Positions 15,824-22,698 of a stretch of DNA of 22,698 bases are shown in pieces (within the stretch, counting starts at the first letter, position 1; the number at the start of each line of letters is the position of its first letter). The notes below the pieces were generated by a model. It was given only the letters and a program-made list of their open reading frames with translations. It did not search any database and was not told where the DNA came from. The stretch is from Marinilabiliales bacterium (GTDB taxonomy: Bacteria > Bacteroidota > Bacteroidia > Bacteroidales > F082), in the NCBI GenBank assembly GCA_002869465.1, contig PKSW01000247.1, positions 1 to 22,698 of the forward strand, given 5' to 3'. The position numbers and the translations under genes were made by a program.

Positions 15824-17173
15824 TTGAGAGATTTAACCGAAGGTAAAGAAGGCAAACTAATACTGAACTTTGCACTGCCCATGCTCGCGGGTAATGTGTT
15901 TCAGCAGATGTATAATGTTGTTGACAGCATTATTATAGGCAAGGTATTGGGCAAAGAAGCACTTGCTGCAGTGGGAGCCAACTTCCCCTTGATTTTTGCA
16001 CTTATTTCTTTTGTTGTTGGGATCGCCATTGGATCAACTGTAATCATCTCACAATATTTTGGAGCAAAACAAATGGACCGGGTAAAAAGAACCATTGATA
16101 CCCTGTACATTTTTATGTTTTTTGCTTCGATTTTAATAACAACAGTTGGTATACTGAGCAGTAAATATATCTTTCAACTGATTAGTTTGCCTGATGATGT
16201 CATCCCGCTGGCAATTGATTATTTTACCGTGTATGCCACCGGGTTCATTTTCTTTTTTGGCTTCCAGGGAACCAGCGCCGTACTCAGGGGTCTTGGTGAT
16301 TCCAAAACACCTTTATATTTTCTGATTATTTCAACGCTTACAAACATTGGCCTCGATCTGTTTTTTGTATTGGGACTCGGATGGGGAGTAAAAGGTGTAG
16401 CACTTGCCACCGTTATTGCACAGGCGGGTGCATTTTTTACAATAGTTTGGTATTTGAACCGTTACCATTCTTTCCTTGATTTTTCGCCTTTGAAGATGCG
16501 ATTTGACAAGGATATTTTTAAAAAAAGTTTAAAGATCGGTTTGCCGACAGGATTCCAGCAAACTTTTGTTTCTTTGGGGTTTTTAGCCCTTTACAGAATT
16601 GTAAATATGTTCGGGACCCCCACCATTGCCGCTTATACCATTGCCATGCGAATTGACATGTTTGCTGCTATGCCTGCCATGAATTTTTCAGCAGCTTTAT
16701 CGACATTCGTGGGGCAAAATATTGGGGCTAATAAATTTGAAAGGATTGGCCGGGGCTTGAATTCAACATTGGGAATGACATCCATAATTTCTGTCACAGT
16801 TACCTTGCTGGCCATGTTTTTCGCTGAACCTCTGATGTATTTATTCACCAACGATGCTGAGGTTGTGGCTGTGGGTAAGCAATATATTTATGTAGTAAGT
16901 GGATTTTACATCGTCTTTTCTACCATGTTCATTATAAATGGGATAATGCGGGGTGCAGGCGACACATTCTTTCCAATGATCATTACCATATTGTCATTAT
17001 GGGTAATTCGTATTCCGGCTTCTTATCTTTTATCATTAAAAATCGGTACCCTCGGAATTTGGTGGGGCATACCTGTGGCATGGGTATTTGGTGTGATCGC
17101 CAGTTATGTATATTATAAAACCGGCAGGTGGAAATTGAAGGCCGTTGTTAAACATGATAAAAAAACATCCTGA
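15824..17173 (+). CDS. MATE family multidrug/cation antiporter
   Basis: A 449-residue polytopic membrane protein with about 12 helices in two six-helix halves. It resembles the MATE (NorM/DinF) exporters that expel cationic compounds in exchange for Na+ or H+. Typical features are the N-terminus RDLTEGKEGKLILNFALPML, then GNVFQQMYNVVDSIIIGK, the GTSAVLRGLGDSKTPL motif near residue 150, and its second-half counterpart NGIMRGAGDTFFPM near residue 370. The start must be the TTG at 15824. An in-frame TAA lies at 15809-15811 with no ATG between, and the first internal ATG (residue 20) would remove part of the first helix. The substrate cannot be told from sequence. Confidence 0.9.
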   Translation: MRDLTEGKEGKLILNFALPMLAGNVFQQMYNVVDSIIIGKVLGKEALAAVGANFPLIFALISFVVGIAIGSTVIISQYFGAKQMDRVKRTIDTLYIFMFFASILITTVGILSSKYIFQLISLPDDVIPLAIDYFTVYATGFIFFFGFQGTSAVLRGLGDSKTPLYFLIISTLTNIGLDLFFVLGLGWGVKGVALATVIAQAGAFFTIVWYLNRYHSFLDFSPLKMRFDKDIFKKSLKIGLPTGFQQTFVSLGFLALYRIVNMFGTPTIAAYTIAMRIDMFAAMPAMNFSAALSTFVGQNIGANKFERIGRGLNSTLGMTSIISVTVTLLAMFFAEPLMYLFTNDAEVVAVGKQYIYVVSGFYIVFSTMFIINGIMRGAGDTFFPMIITILSLWVIRIPASYLLSLKIGTLGIWWGIPVAWVFGVIASYVYYKTGRWKLKAVVKHDKKTS

Positions 17174-17211
17174 AAAGTTGTTAACACTTCCTGATTGTTA
17201 TTCAGTTAGCA

Positions 17212-17242
17212 TTGTAATTTAATCAGAACATCTTTACTTTTA
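17212..17242 (+). promoter_or_regulatory. Promoter of the prolyl oligopeptidase gene
   Basis: TTG (17212-17214), a 20-bp spacer, then TACTTTTA (17235-17242), one mismatch from TAnnTTTG. The ATG follows 26 nt later. This is the best spaced -33/-7 pair in the window. Confidence 0.45.
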
Positions 17243-17268
17243 CTCCTCATTTTTTAAAAACCAAATTG

Positions 17269-19398
17269 ATGAAATTAAACAGATTATTTTATGTAGTAGC
17301 TATTGTTGCTATAATACCGGCTTGTATGCAAAACACACAGAATAAATTTCAGTATCCTGAAACAAAGAAAGTCGACACGATTGATACTTATTTCGGACAA
17401 GAGGTATCTGATCCTTACAGGTGGCTCGAAGATGATAATTCGGAAGAGACAGCAGCATGGGTGGCAGCTCAAAATGAGTTGACGCAAGCCTATTTGAGTA
17501 GAATTCCTTTCAGGCAGCAATTAAATGAGCGTTTGACCGAAATCTGGAATTATCCGAAATACAGGGCGCCTTTTAAGAGGGGGAACAGGTATTTTCTCTA
17601 TAAAAATGATGGCATGCAAAACCAGGATGTGCTCTATATGATGGATCAACTGGATGATGAACCTGAAGTTTTATTGGATCCCAATACCTTGTCAGAAGAT
17701 GGAACTGTTGCTTTATCAAACATCAGTGTTTCAAAAGATGGAAGTTTTTTAGCATTTAGTATTTCATCCGGTGGTTCAGACTGGAATGAAATTCGCGTAA
17801 TGGAAATTGATACAAAAAAGGAATTGAAGGATCACATCAAATGGGTTAAATTTTCAGCCATCGCCTGGAAAGATGATGGATTTTTTTACTCCGCTTATGA
17901 TGAACCATCTGAGGAAGACGCGCTATCAGGACAGAACCGCTTTCATAAGATATATTATCAGAAATTAGGAACCGAACAGCAAGAGGATCGCCTTATTTTC
18001 AGCAATCCTAGTGAACCCTTGAGAAATTTTCATGCTTACCTGACAGAAGATGAAAAATTTCTGATAGTCGGAGAAACCGAAAGCACCAGCGGCAATGCAT
18101 TATATGCATCCCCCATTGATAACCCGGACAAAATCGACCTGAAGAAAATCGTTGATGGATTCGATTTTGAATACGGTGTAATCGATCATATTGGAGATGA
18201 ATTGATCATTCAAACCAATCATAATGCACCCAGGGGAAAAATAATTAAGGTGGATTTCAATCAACCGGAAGAAAAAAACTGGATAGACCTGGTCTCCGAA
18301 AAGGAAGAAATCTTAGAATCAGCCGCCATTGCCGGCGGTAAACTGTTTGTGCAGTATTTAAAAGATGCTAGTAACAGGGCCTATTTTTATAACCTGAATG
18401 GCGAATTCGAGCAGGAACTAGAGTTGCCAGGCATCGGAACCATCACCGAGTTTAAGGGTACAAAAAATGACAATGTTGCTTTTTACAGCTTTACATCGTT
18501 TACCACACCTTCAAATATTTATACGTATGATATTTCATCCAATACATCGAAGTTGTACAAAGCATCGGAATTGAATTTTAACACGGAGGGTTTTTTAGCA
18601 AAGCAAATATTTTTTGAAAGTAAGGATGGTGCTAGGGTGCCCATGTTCATCGTGTATAAAGAGGGATTAGAGCTTGATGGTAACAACCCAACCATATTAT
18701 ATGGTTACGGCGGATTTAATATCAGTCTTACACCAGGTTTCAGTATCAGCAGGGCTGTTTTTCTTGAACAGGGTGGCATTTACGTGATGGTAAATTTAAG
18801 AGGAGGCGGAGAATATGGCGAAGCATGGCACGAAGCAGGTACGAAAATGAACAAACAAAATGTTTTTGATGATTTTATTTATGCCGCTAAATATTTGATC
18901 AAGGAAAAGTATACTTGCAGCGAAAAACTGGCCATCGTCGGAGGCTCGAATGGAGGATTGTTAGTTGGCGCTGCCATGACAAAGGAACCGGCTTTATTTA
19001 AGGTAGCAATTCCGATTGTGGGGGTTATGGATATGCTGCGATATCATAATTTTACGATAGGATGGGCATGGGCAAGCGACTATGGCCGCAGTGATGAAAG
19101 TGAAGAAATGTTCCAATATTTGCTGGGATACTCACCATTACACAATATTAAAGAAGGGGTTAATTACCCGGCAACTTTGGCCATTACAGCTGATCATGAC
19201 GACAGGGTAGTACCGGCCCATACTTTTAAATTTATTTCAGAGTTGCAGGCAAAAGATGGTGGTGAAAATCCAATCCTGGTGCGTATTGAAACAAAGGCAG
19301 GCCATGGTGCCGGAAAACCCACTTTCAAGCAAATTGAAGAGGCAACCGATTTATATGGTTTCATTATGTATGAACTCGGCATGAAACCCAAATTTTAG
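17269..19398 (+). CDS. Prolyl oligopeptidase family serine peptidase (S9A), lipoprotein
   Basis: A 709-residue enzyme of the prolyl oligopeptidase family, which cuts short peptides after proline. The N-terminal MKLNRLFYVVAIVAIIPAC is a lipoprotein signal with Cys19 as lipidated residue, so it acts in the periplasm or on an outer-membrane leaflet. Residues 30-95 hold the family motif DPYRWLEDDNSEETAAWV. A seven-bladed beta-propeller covers about 90-460, followed by an alpha/beta hydrolase domain. The catalytic triad is Ser560 in GGSNGG, Asp644 in ADHDDRV and His679 in AGHGAGKP, with spacing and total length very close to porcine POP (S554, D641, H680). The start is ATG 17269. The frame can be read one codon further upstream from a TTG, but the ATG is preferred. 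Confidence 0.93.
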   Translation: MKLNRLFYVVAIVAIIPACMQNTQNKFQYPETKKVDTIDTYFGQEVSDPYRWLEDDNSEETAAWVAAQNELTQAYLSRIPFRQQLNERLTEIWNYPKYRAPFKRGNRYFLYKNDGMQNQDVLYMMDQLDDEPEVLLDPNTLSEDGTVALSNISVSKDGSFLAFSISSGGSDWNEIRVMEIDTKKELKDHIKWVKFSAIAWKDDGFFYSAYDEPSEEDALSGQNRFHKIYYQKLGTEQQEDRLIFSNPSEPLRNFHAYLTEDEKFLIVGETESTSGNALYASPIDNPDKIDLKKIVDGFDFEYGVIDHIGDELIIQTNHNAPRGKIIKVDFNQPEEKNWIDLVSEKEEILESAAIAGGKLFVQYLKDASNRAYFYNLNGEFEQELELPGIGTITEFKGTKNDNVAFYSFTSFTTPSNIYTYDISSNTSKLYKASELNFNTEGFLAKQIFFESKDGARVPMFIVYKEGLELDGNNPTILYGYGGFNISLTPGFSISRAVFLEQGGIYVMVNLRGGGEYGEAWHEAGTKMNKQNVFDDFIYAAKYLIKEKYTCSEKLAIVGGSNGGLLVGAAMTKEPALFKVAIPIVGVMDMLRYHNFTIGWAWASDYGRSDESEEMFQYLLGYSPLHNIKEGVNYPATLAITADHDDRVVPAHTFKFISELQAKDGGENPILVRIETKAGHGAGKPTFKQIEEATDLYGFIMYELGMKPKF

Positions 19399-19488
19399 TA
19401 TGTTAATTAACAATTTATTAATATTGAGAATTGAAAACTTATCATAACATTTTATTTATTGCAATCATAATCCAAAAAACATAACAAA

Positions 19489-21726
19489 TTGGAAATTATC
19501 TACTTAGTAATTGTAATCATACTTTTTGTATTAGCTGGTTCAGACCTGATTGTGGGTGTTAGTAACGATGCAGTTAACTTTTTAAATTCTGCTATTGGTT
19601 CCAGGGTCGCATCCTTTAAAGTGATAATGGCAGTTGCAGCCATTGGCGTATTGGTGGGTGCAGTATTTTCTGGCGGAATGATGGAGGTTGCCAGAAAAGG
19701 TATAATGAATCCTGGCATGTTCACATTTGAGCAGATCATGTTCATTTTTCTGGCTGTAATGATTACCGATGTCATTTTACTTGATGTCTATAACACTGTT
19801 GGTCTTCCAACATCAACCACCGTTTCTATAGTTTTTGAATTATTGGGTGCATCTGTTGCGATGGCTTCTATCGTGGTATTGATGAGTGATGATACCGGAT
19901 CCATTAGTGAATTCATTAATTCTTCAAAAGCACTAGCGATTATTTTTGGAATATTTCTTTCGGTTTTGGTTGCTTTTACTGTAGGAGCGATTATTCAATA
20001 TTTAACGAGAATTGCATTTTCGTTTAATTTTAAAAAGCGAATGAAGTATATTGGTGCCATCTGGGGTGGTATTGCTTTTACCGCGATGACTTATTTTCTG
20101 CTCATCAAAGGTGCGAAAGGAGCTTCCTTTATGACATCTGAAATGAATAACTGGATCAATGCAAACAGCGGCATGATCATTCTGTACAGTTTTATTGGAT
20201 GGACCATAATATTGCAGCTGCTTTATTCACTATTTAGGCTGAATATTCTTAAGCTGATTGTTCTTGTAGGTACATTTTCACTTGCAATGGCTTTTGCTGG
20301 CAACGACTTAGTTAACTTTATAGGAGTCCCTATTGCTGGGTATAATTCATACGAATTATTTGTAGCATCGGAAGGAGCCAGTGCAGAAACATTTTTCATG
20401 TCGGGTCTGGCAGGAAAAGTGCCAACACCAGAGCTATTTCTGATATTAGCAGGTTTGATAATGGTGGTTACACTATACACTTCAAAAAAGGCCAAGTCAG
20501 TTGTTCAAACTTCACTTGACTTAAGTAGGCAAACTGAAGGTGAAGAGAGGTTTAAATCAACTTGGGTATCAAAGTTACTTGTTAGATCGTCAATTAATAT
20601 GTCAAGTGGAATTCAAAAGATTATACCCAACGGGGTAATATCATTCATTGAACGACAATTTGAACCAGCTGAGCAAACCGAAACGGATCCTCCAACATTT
20701 GATTTAATAAGGGCATCAGTTAATCTCACAGTAGCAAGTATTTTAATCGCATTTGGAACATCTATGAAACTACCTTTATCAACTACTTACGTAACTTTTA
20801 TGGTAGCCATGGGTACTTCCTTATCAGATAAAGCATGGGACAGGGAAAGTGCCGTTTATAGAATTTCTGGTGTTCTTGCTGTTGTTGGAGGATGGTTCTT
20901 AACTGCTGTTAGTGCGTTTTTAGTTGCGTTCATATTTGTATATGTATTCAATTATGGAGGTTTAGTAGCAGTTTTAGTCTCATTGCTAATAGCTGCTTAT
21001 CTTATTTATCGCACACATGGGCATCATAAGAAATCAAGTGATGTTAAAAAGGAAGAAGCGCAAGATGTAGCATCCATGTCAGATGAAAATATTGCTGAAA
21101 AGTCAAATAAAACTATTATTCAGAATATTAAAAAGATTGCTGTTGAATTGGACAGAATCATTAATGGGCTTGAAAAAGAAGATGTCAAGGAGCTAAAAAA
21201 ATCGAAAAAGGAAATTCAAAAAATTACAGCCAAGACAAAATATCTGAAAGATCATATCAATGTGATTATTGATAAACTAAAAGAGGAAGCGCTAGATTCT
21301 GCTTATTATTTTGTAACTACACTCGATTATTTGCGTGAAATGATTCATAGCATTTCATTTATAGCCAATCCTGTGATTGATCATGTGGATAATAATCATA
21401 AACCTTTTACGGAGACTCAGATTGGTGATCTAAAATCGCTCAAAACAATACTTGTTAAAATGATTGATATAGTGGTAAAAAGTTTAGAAAGCAAGAATTT
21501 TAGCAAACAGGGAGAGCTGCTAAAATTGCAGGAGGAGTTAATCAATTTAATTAAGATAGTGAATAAAAATCAGATTAAAAGGATTAAAGATGCAACGACA
21601 GGATCACGACGTAGTATTTTGTTTTTAAGCATTGTAAATGAAATAAAAAATCTGTCACTACAGCTTGTGAACCTATTCAAATCACAAAGAGACTTTTTGG
21701 ATTATAAGAAGAATTTAAAAGTTTGA
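19489..21726 (+). CDS. PiT-family inorganic phosphate transporter with PhoU-like C-terminal domain
   Basis: A 745-residue inner-membrane permease. The PHO4/PiT family imports phosphate (often as metal-phosphate) with H+ or Na+. The two inverted signature repeats are seen as VGVSNDAVNFLNSAIG (residues 22-37) and GNDLVNFIGVPIAG (from residue 271), plus PTSTTVS near 107 and PLSTTYVTFMVAMGTSL near 428. After the last membrane helix, residues about 530-745 are a helical, charged, PhoU-like domain (IDKLKEEALDSAYYFVTTLD) likely to sense or regulate on the cytoplasmic side. It must start at TTG 19489. An in-frame TAA is at 19468-19470, no ATG lies between, and the first internal ATG (about residue 48) would delete the first signature motif. 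The next gene overlaps its stop by 4 nt. Confidence 0.9.
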   Translation: MEIIYLVIVIILFVLAGSDLIVGVSNDAVNFLNSAIGSRVASFKVIMAVAAIGVLVGAVFSGGMMEVARKGIMNPGMFTFEQIMFIFLAVMITDVILLDVYNTVGLPTSTTVSIVFELLGASVAMASIVVLMSDDTGSISEFINSSKALAIIFGIFLSVLVAFTVGAIIQYLTRIAFSFNFKKRMKYIGAIWGGIAFTAMTYFLLIKGAKGASFMTSEMNNWINANSGMIILYSFIGWTIILQLLYSLFRLNILKLIVLVGTFSLAMAFAGNDLVNFIGVPIAGYNSYELFVASEGASAETFFMSGLAGKVPTPELFLILAGLIMVVTLYTSKKAKSVVQTSLDLSRQTEGEERFKSTWVSKLLVRSSINMSSGIQKIIPNGVISFIERQFEPAEQTETDPPTFDLIRASVNLTVASILIAFGTSMKLPLSTTYVTFMVAMGTSLSDKAWDRESAVYRISGVLAVVGGWFLTAVSAFLVAFIFVYVFNYGGLVAVLVSLLIAAYLIYRTHGHHKKSSDVKKEEAQDVASMSDENIAEKSNKTIIQNIKKIAVELDRIINGLEKEDVKELKKSKKEIQKITAKTKYLKDHINVIIDKLKEEALDSAYYFVTTLDYLREMIHSISFIANPVIDHVDNNHKPFTETQIGDLKSLKTILVKMIDIVVKSLESKNFSKQGELLKLQEELINLIKIVNKNQIKRIKDATTGSRRSILFLSIVNEIKNLSLQLVNLFKSQRDFLDYKKNLKV

Positions 21727-22187
21727 TTAATTCAATAAAAATAATCAGTGGAGGGCAGTCGGGCGTTGACCGGGCTGCCCTTGACTTTGCCCTGAAATTC
21801 GGTATTGCCTGCGGCGGATGGTGTCCCAAAGGCCGGAAAGCTGAAGATGGTCAGATCGATAAAAAATATCCTCTGAAAGAAGCATCTGATGCTTCATACG
21901 AAACCAGGACAAAACTTAACGTGCTGGAAAGCGACGGAACATTGATCTTGTTTGAAGGTGAAATGGATGCAGGAACCCGCCTCACTTTTAATCTTGCACA
22001 GGAAATGAATAAACCGGTTTTAGCTATCGATCTATCGGGAAACAAAGATTCAATTTTTCAGAAAATATATAACTGGATCAATTTCAATTACCTGGAAATC
22101 ATAAATATCGCCGGGCCGAGAGAAAGCAACAGCTCTGGAATTTATGTTAAAACCTTTAATTTTCTGGAGGAACTATTTGAAGACTAA
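21723..22187 (+). CDS. Putative molybdenum-cofactor-carrier / YpsA-like SLOG protein
   Basis: A 154-residue small alpha/beta protein. The start IKIISGGQSGVDRAALDFAL has the glycine-rich nucleotide-binding loop (G10-G11-Q12-S13-G14) of the putative MoCo-carrier family (Pfam PF12694), which belongs to the SLOG/LOG Rossmann-like superfamily. Further motifs are CGGWCPKGRKAEDG and GEMDAGTRLTFNLAQE. Members bind nucleotides or cofactors, and the family name does not prove molybdenum cofactor transport. The start is TTG 21723. An in-frame TAA at 21705-21707 excludes earlier codons, and the next in-frame ATG is near residue 81. TTGA at 21723-21726 overlaps the PiT stop TGA, so translation is probably coupled. 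It ends convergently with prmC, with the two stop codons overlapping. Confidence 0.8.
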   Translation: MINSIKIISGGQSGVDRAALDFALKFGIACGGWCPKGRKAEDGQIDKKYPLKEASDASYETRTKLNVLESDGTLILFEGEMDAGTRLTFNLAQEMNKPVLAIDLSGNKDSIFQKIYNWINFNYLEIINIAGPRESNSSGIYVKTFNFLEELFED

Positions 22188-22698
22188 GACTTTTTAAACG
22201 CTGAAACAAACCTCTCTTTGCCATGTATATCGGTATGGAGCTCACCGTGATCAAATCCATAATTTTCAATTAACTGCAATACATTTTCACCTTGAAGCTC
22301 ATTGATCTCAAAATATACGCGGCCGCCGACTTTGAGGTGAACCTGACAAAATAGGAGTATTGCTTTATAAAATTCAAGTGGATTATTATCTTCCGCAAAA
22401 AGTGCTGTGTGAGGCTCATAATCCAGCACATTTGGTTGCATCATTTTTTTATCATTTTCTGTTACATAGGGAGGATTACTGACTACTACATCAAATTCCC
22501 CAAACTTTTTATAAGCATCTGGTTTTAATATGTCAATCTGCTGAAAGTCAATATAAAGCTGATGAAGCGAGCTGTTTTGTTCGGCTAGTTTTAGAGCTTC
22601 CCGGGAAATATCAATGGCTGTGACCTGACTGTCTGGCAGGTATTTCTTTAAGGCAACGGCAATGCAACCACTTCCGGTACCCATATCAATTATTTGCA
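22184..22698 (-). CDS. prmC: Peptide chain release factor N5-glutamine methyltransferase (partial)
   Basis: The C-terminal 171 or so residues of PrmC (HemK), which methylates the glutamine of the GGQ motif in release factors RF1/RF2 with S-adenosylmethionine. The frame runs off the right edge of the window, so the N-terminal helical domain and start codon are missing. The frame before the first internal Met reads QIID, continuing as MGTGSGCIAVALKK, which is motif I for SAM binding. The catalytic NPPY motif is seen as VVSNPPYVTENDKK, followed by the C-terminal FEINELQGENVLQLIENYGF. The stop is TAG at 22184-22186 on the minus strand, and it overlaps the TAA of the convergent gene (shared CTAA). 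Confidence 0.93.
   Translation of the reverse strand, partial: QIIDMGTGSGCIAVALKKYLPDSQVTAIDISREALKLAEQNSSLHQLYIDFQQIDILKPDAYKKFGEFDVVVSNPPYVTENDKKMMQPNVLDYEPHTALFAEDNNPLEFYKAILLFCQVHLKVGGRVYFEINELQGENVLQLIENYGFDHGELHTDIHGKERFVSAFKKS

Noticed and set aside
17174..17210. A terminator after the MATE gene in the near-palindrome around GTTAAC
   Set aside because: The stem is short and AT-rich and has no following T-run.
1..22698. CRISPR array, transposon, prophage or tRNA genes
   Set aside because: No regularly spaced long repeats, transposase or integrase motifs, long terminal inverted repeats or cloverleaf signals were seen on either strand.

Overview
The window looks like ordinary chromosome from a member of the Bacteroidota (Bacteroidetes). 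The evidence is AT-rich DNA, A/T-rich leaders with no clear Shine-Dalgarno boxes, -7 promoter boxes of the TAnnTTTG type, a SusC-style TonB-dependent receptor with an N-terminal carboxypeptidase-like domain, and Bacteroidota-type gene architectures such as a PiT transporter with a PhoU-like tail and an AsmA protein with a long Ala/Glu/Gln coiled-coil tail. I see no insertion sequence, prophage, CRISPR array, tRNA or rRNA.

Layout, left to right. 1-69: 3' end of chorismate synthase (aroC), followed at 92-2932 by a large AsmA-family envelope protein. 2975-6874 (minus): a TonB-dependent receptor gene interrupted by one in-frame amber codon, then a strong terminator, then a lipoprotein phosphodiesterase of the NPP/alkaline-phosphatase superfamily. 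6875-7172: AT-rich leader with three tandem 10-bp repeats. 7173-7961 (minus): an SH3/NlpC-P60 cell-wall hydrolase, divergent from an HD-domain membrane phosphohydrolase (PgpH-like, probable cyclic-di-AMP phosphodiesterase) at 8016-10082. 10088-14843 (minus): a TPR protein of about 1000 residues and an outer-membrane beta-barrel protein whose genes overlap by 8 nt. 14991-15389 (minus): RNase P RNA (rnpB). 15488-22187 (plus): tatA, a MATE transporter, a prolyl oligopeptidase lipoprotein, a PiT phosphate transporter with PhoU-like tail, and a YpsA/MoCo-carrier-like protein. 22184-22698 (minus): prmC, cut by the window edge.

Most genes serve housekeeping or envelope roles: aromatic amino acid synthesis, tRNA processing, release-factor methylation, Tat export, peptidoglycan turnover, outer-membrane maintenance, phosphate and peptide handling. 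The only clear lesion is the amber codon in the TonB receptor, which replaces an expected Trp in an otherwise intact 879-residue frame. Other points worth a second look are the RNase P RNA (rearranged but still paired P4 helix, no free GGU in L15), three genes that must start at TTG, the translationally coupled TPR/beta-barrel pair of unknown role, and the repeats in the TonB leader. I did not find a convincing new multi-gene system.
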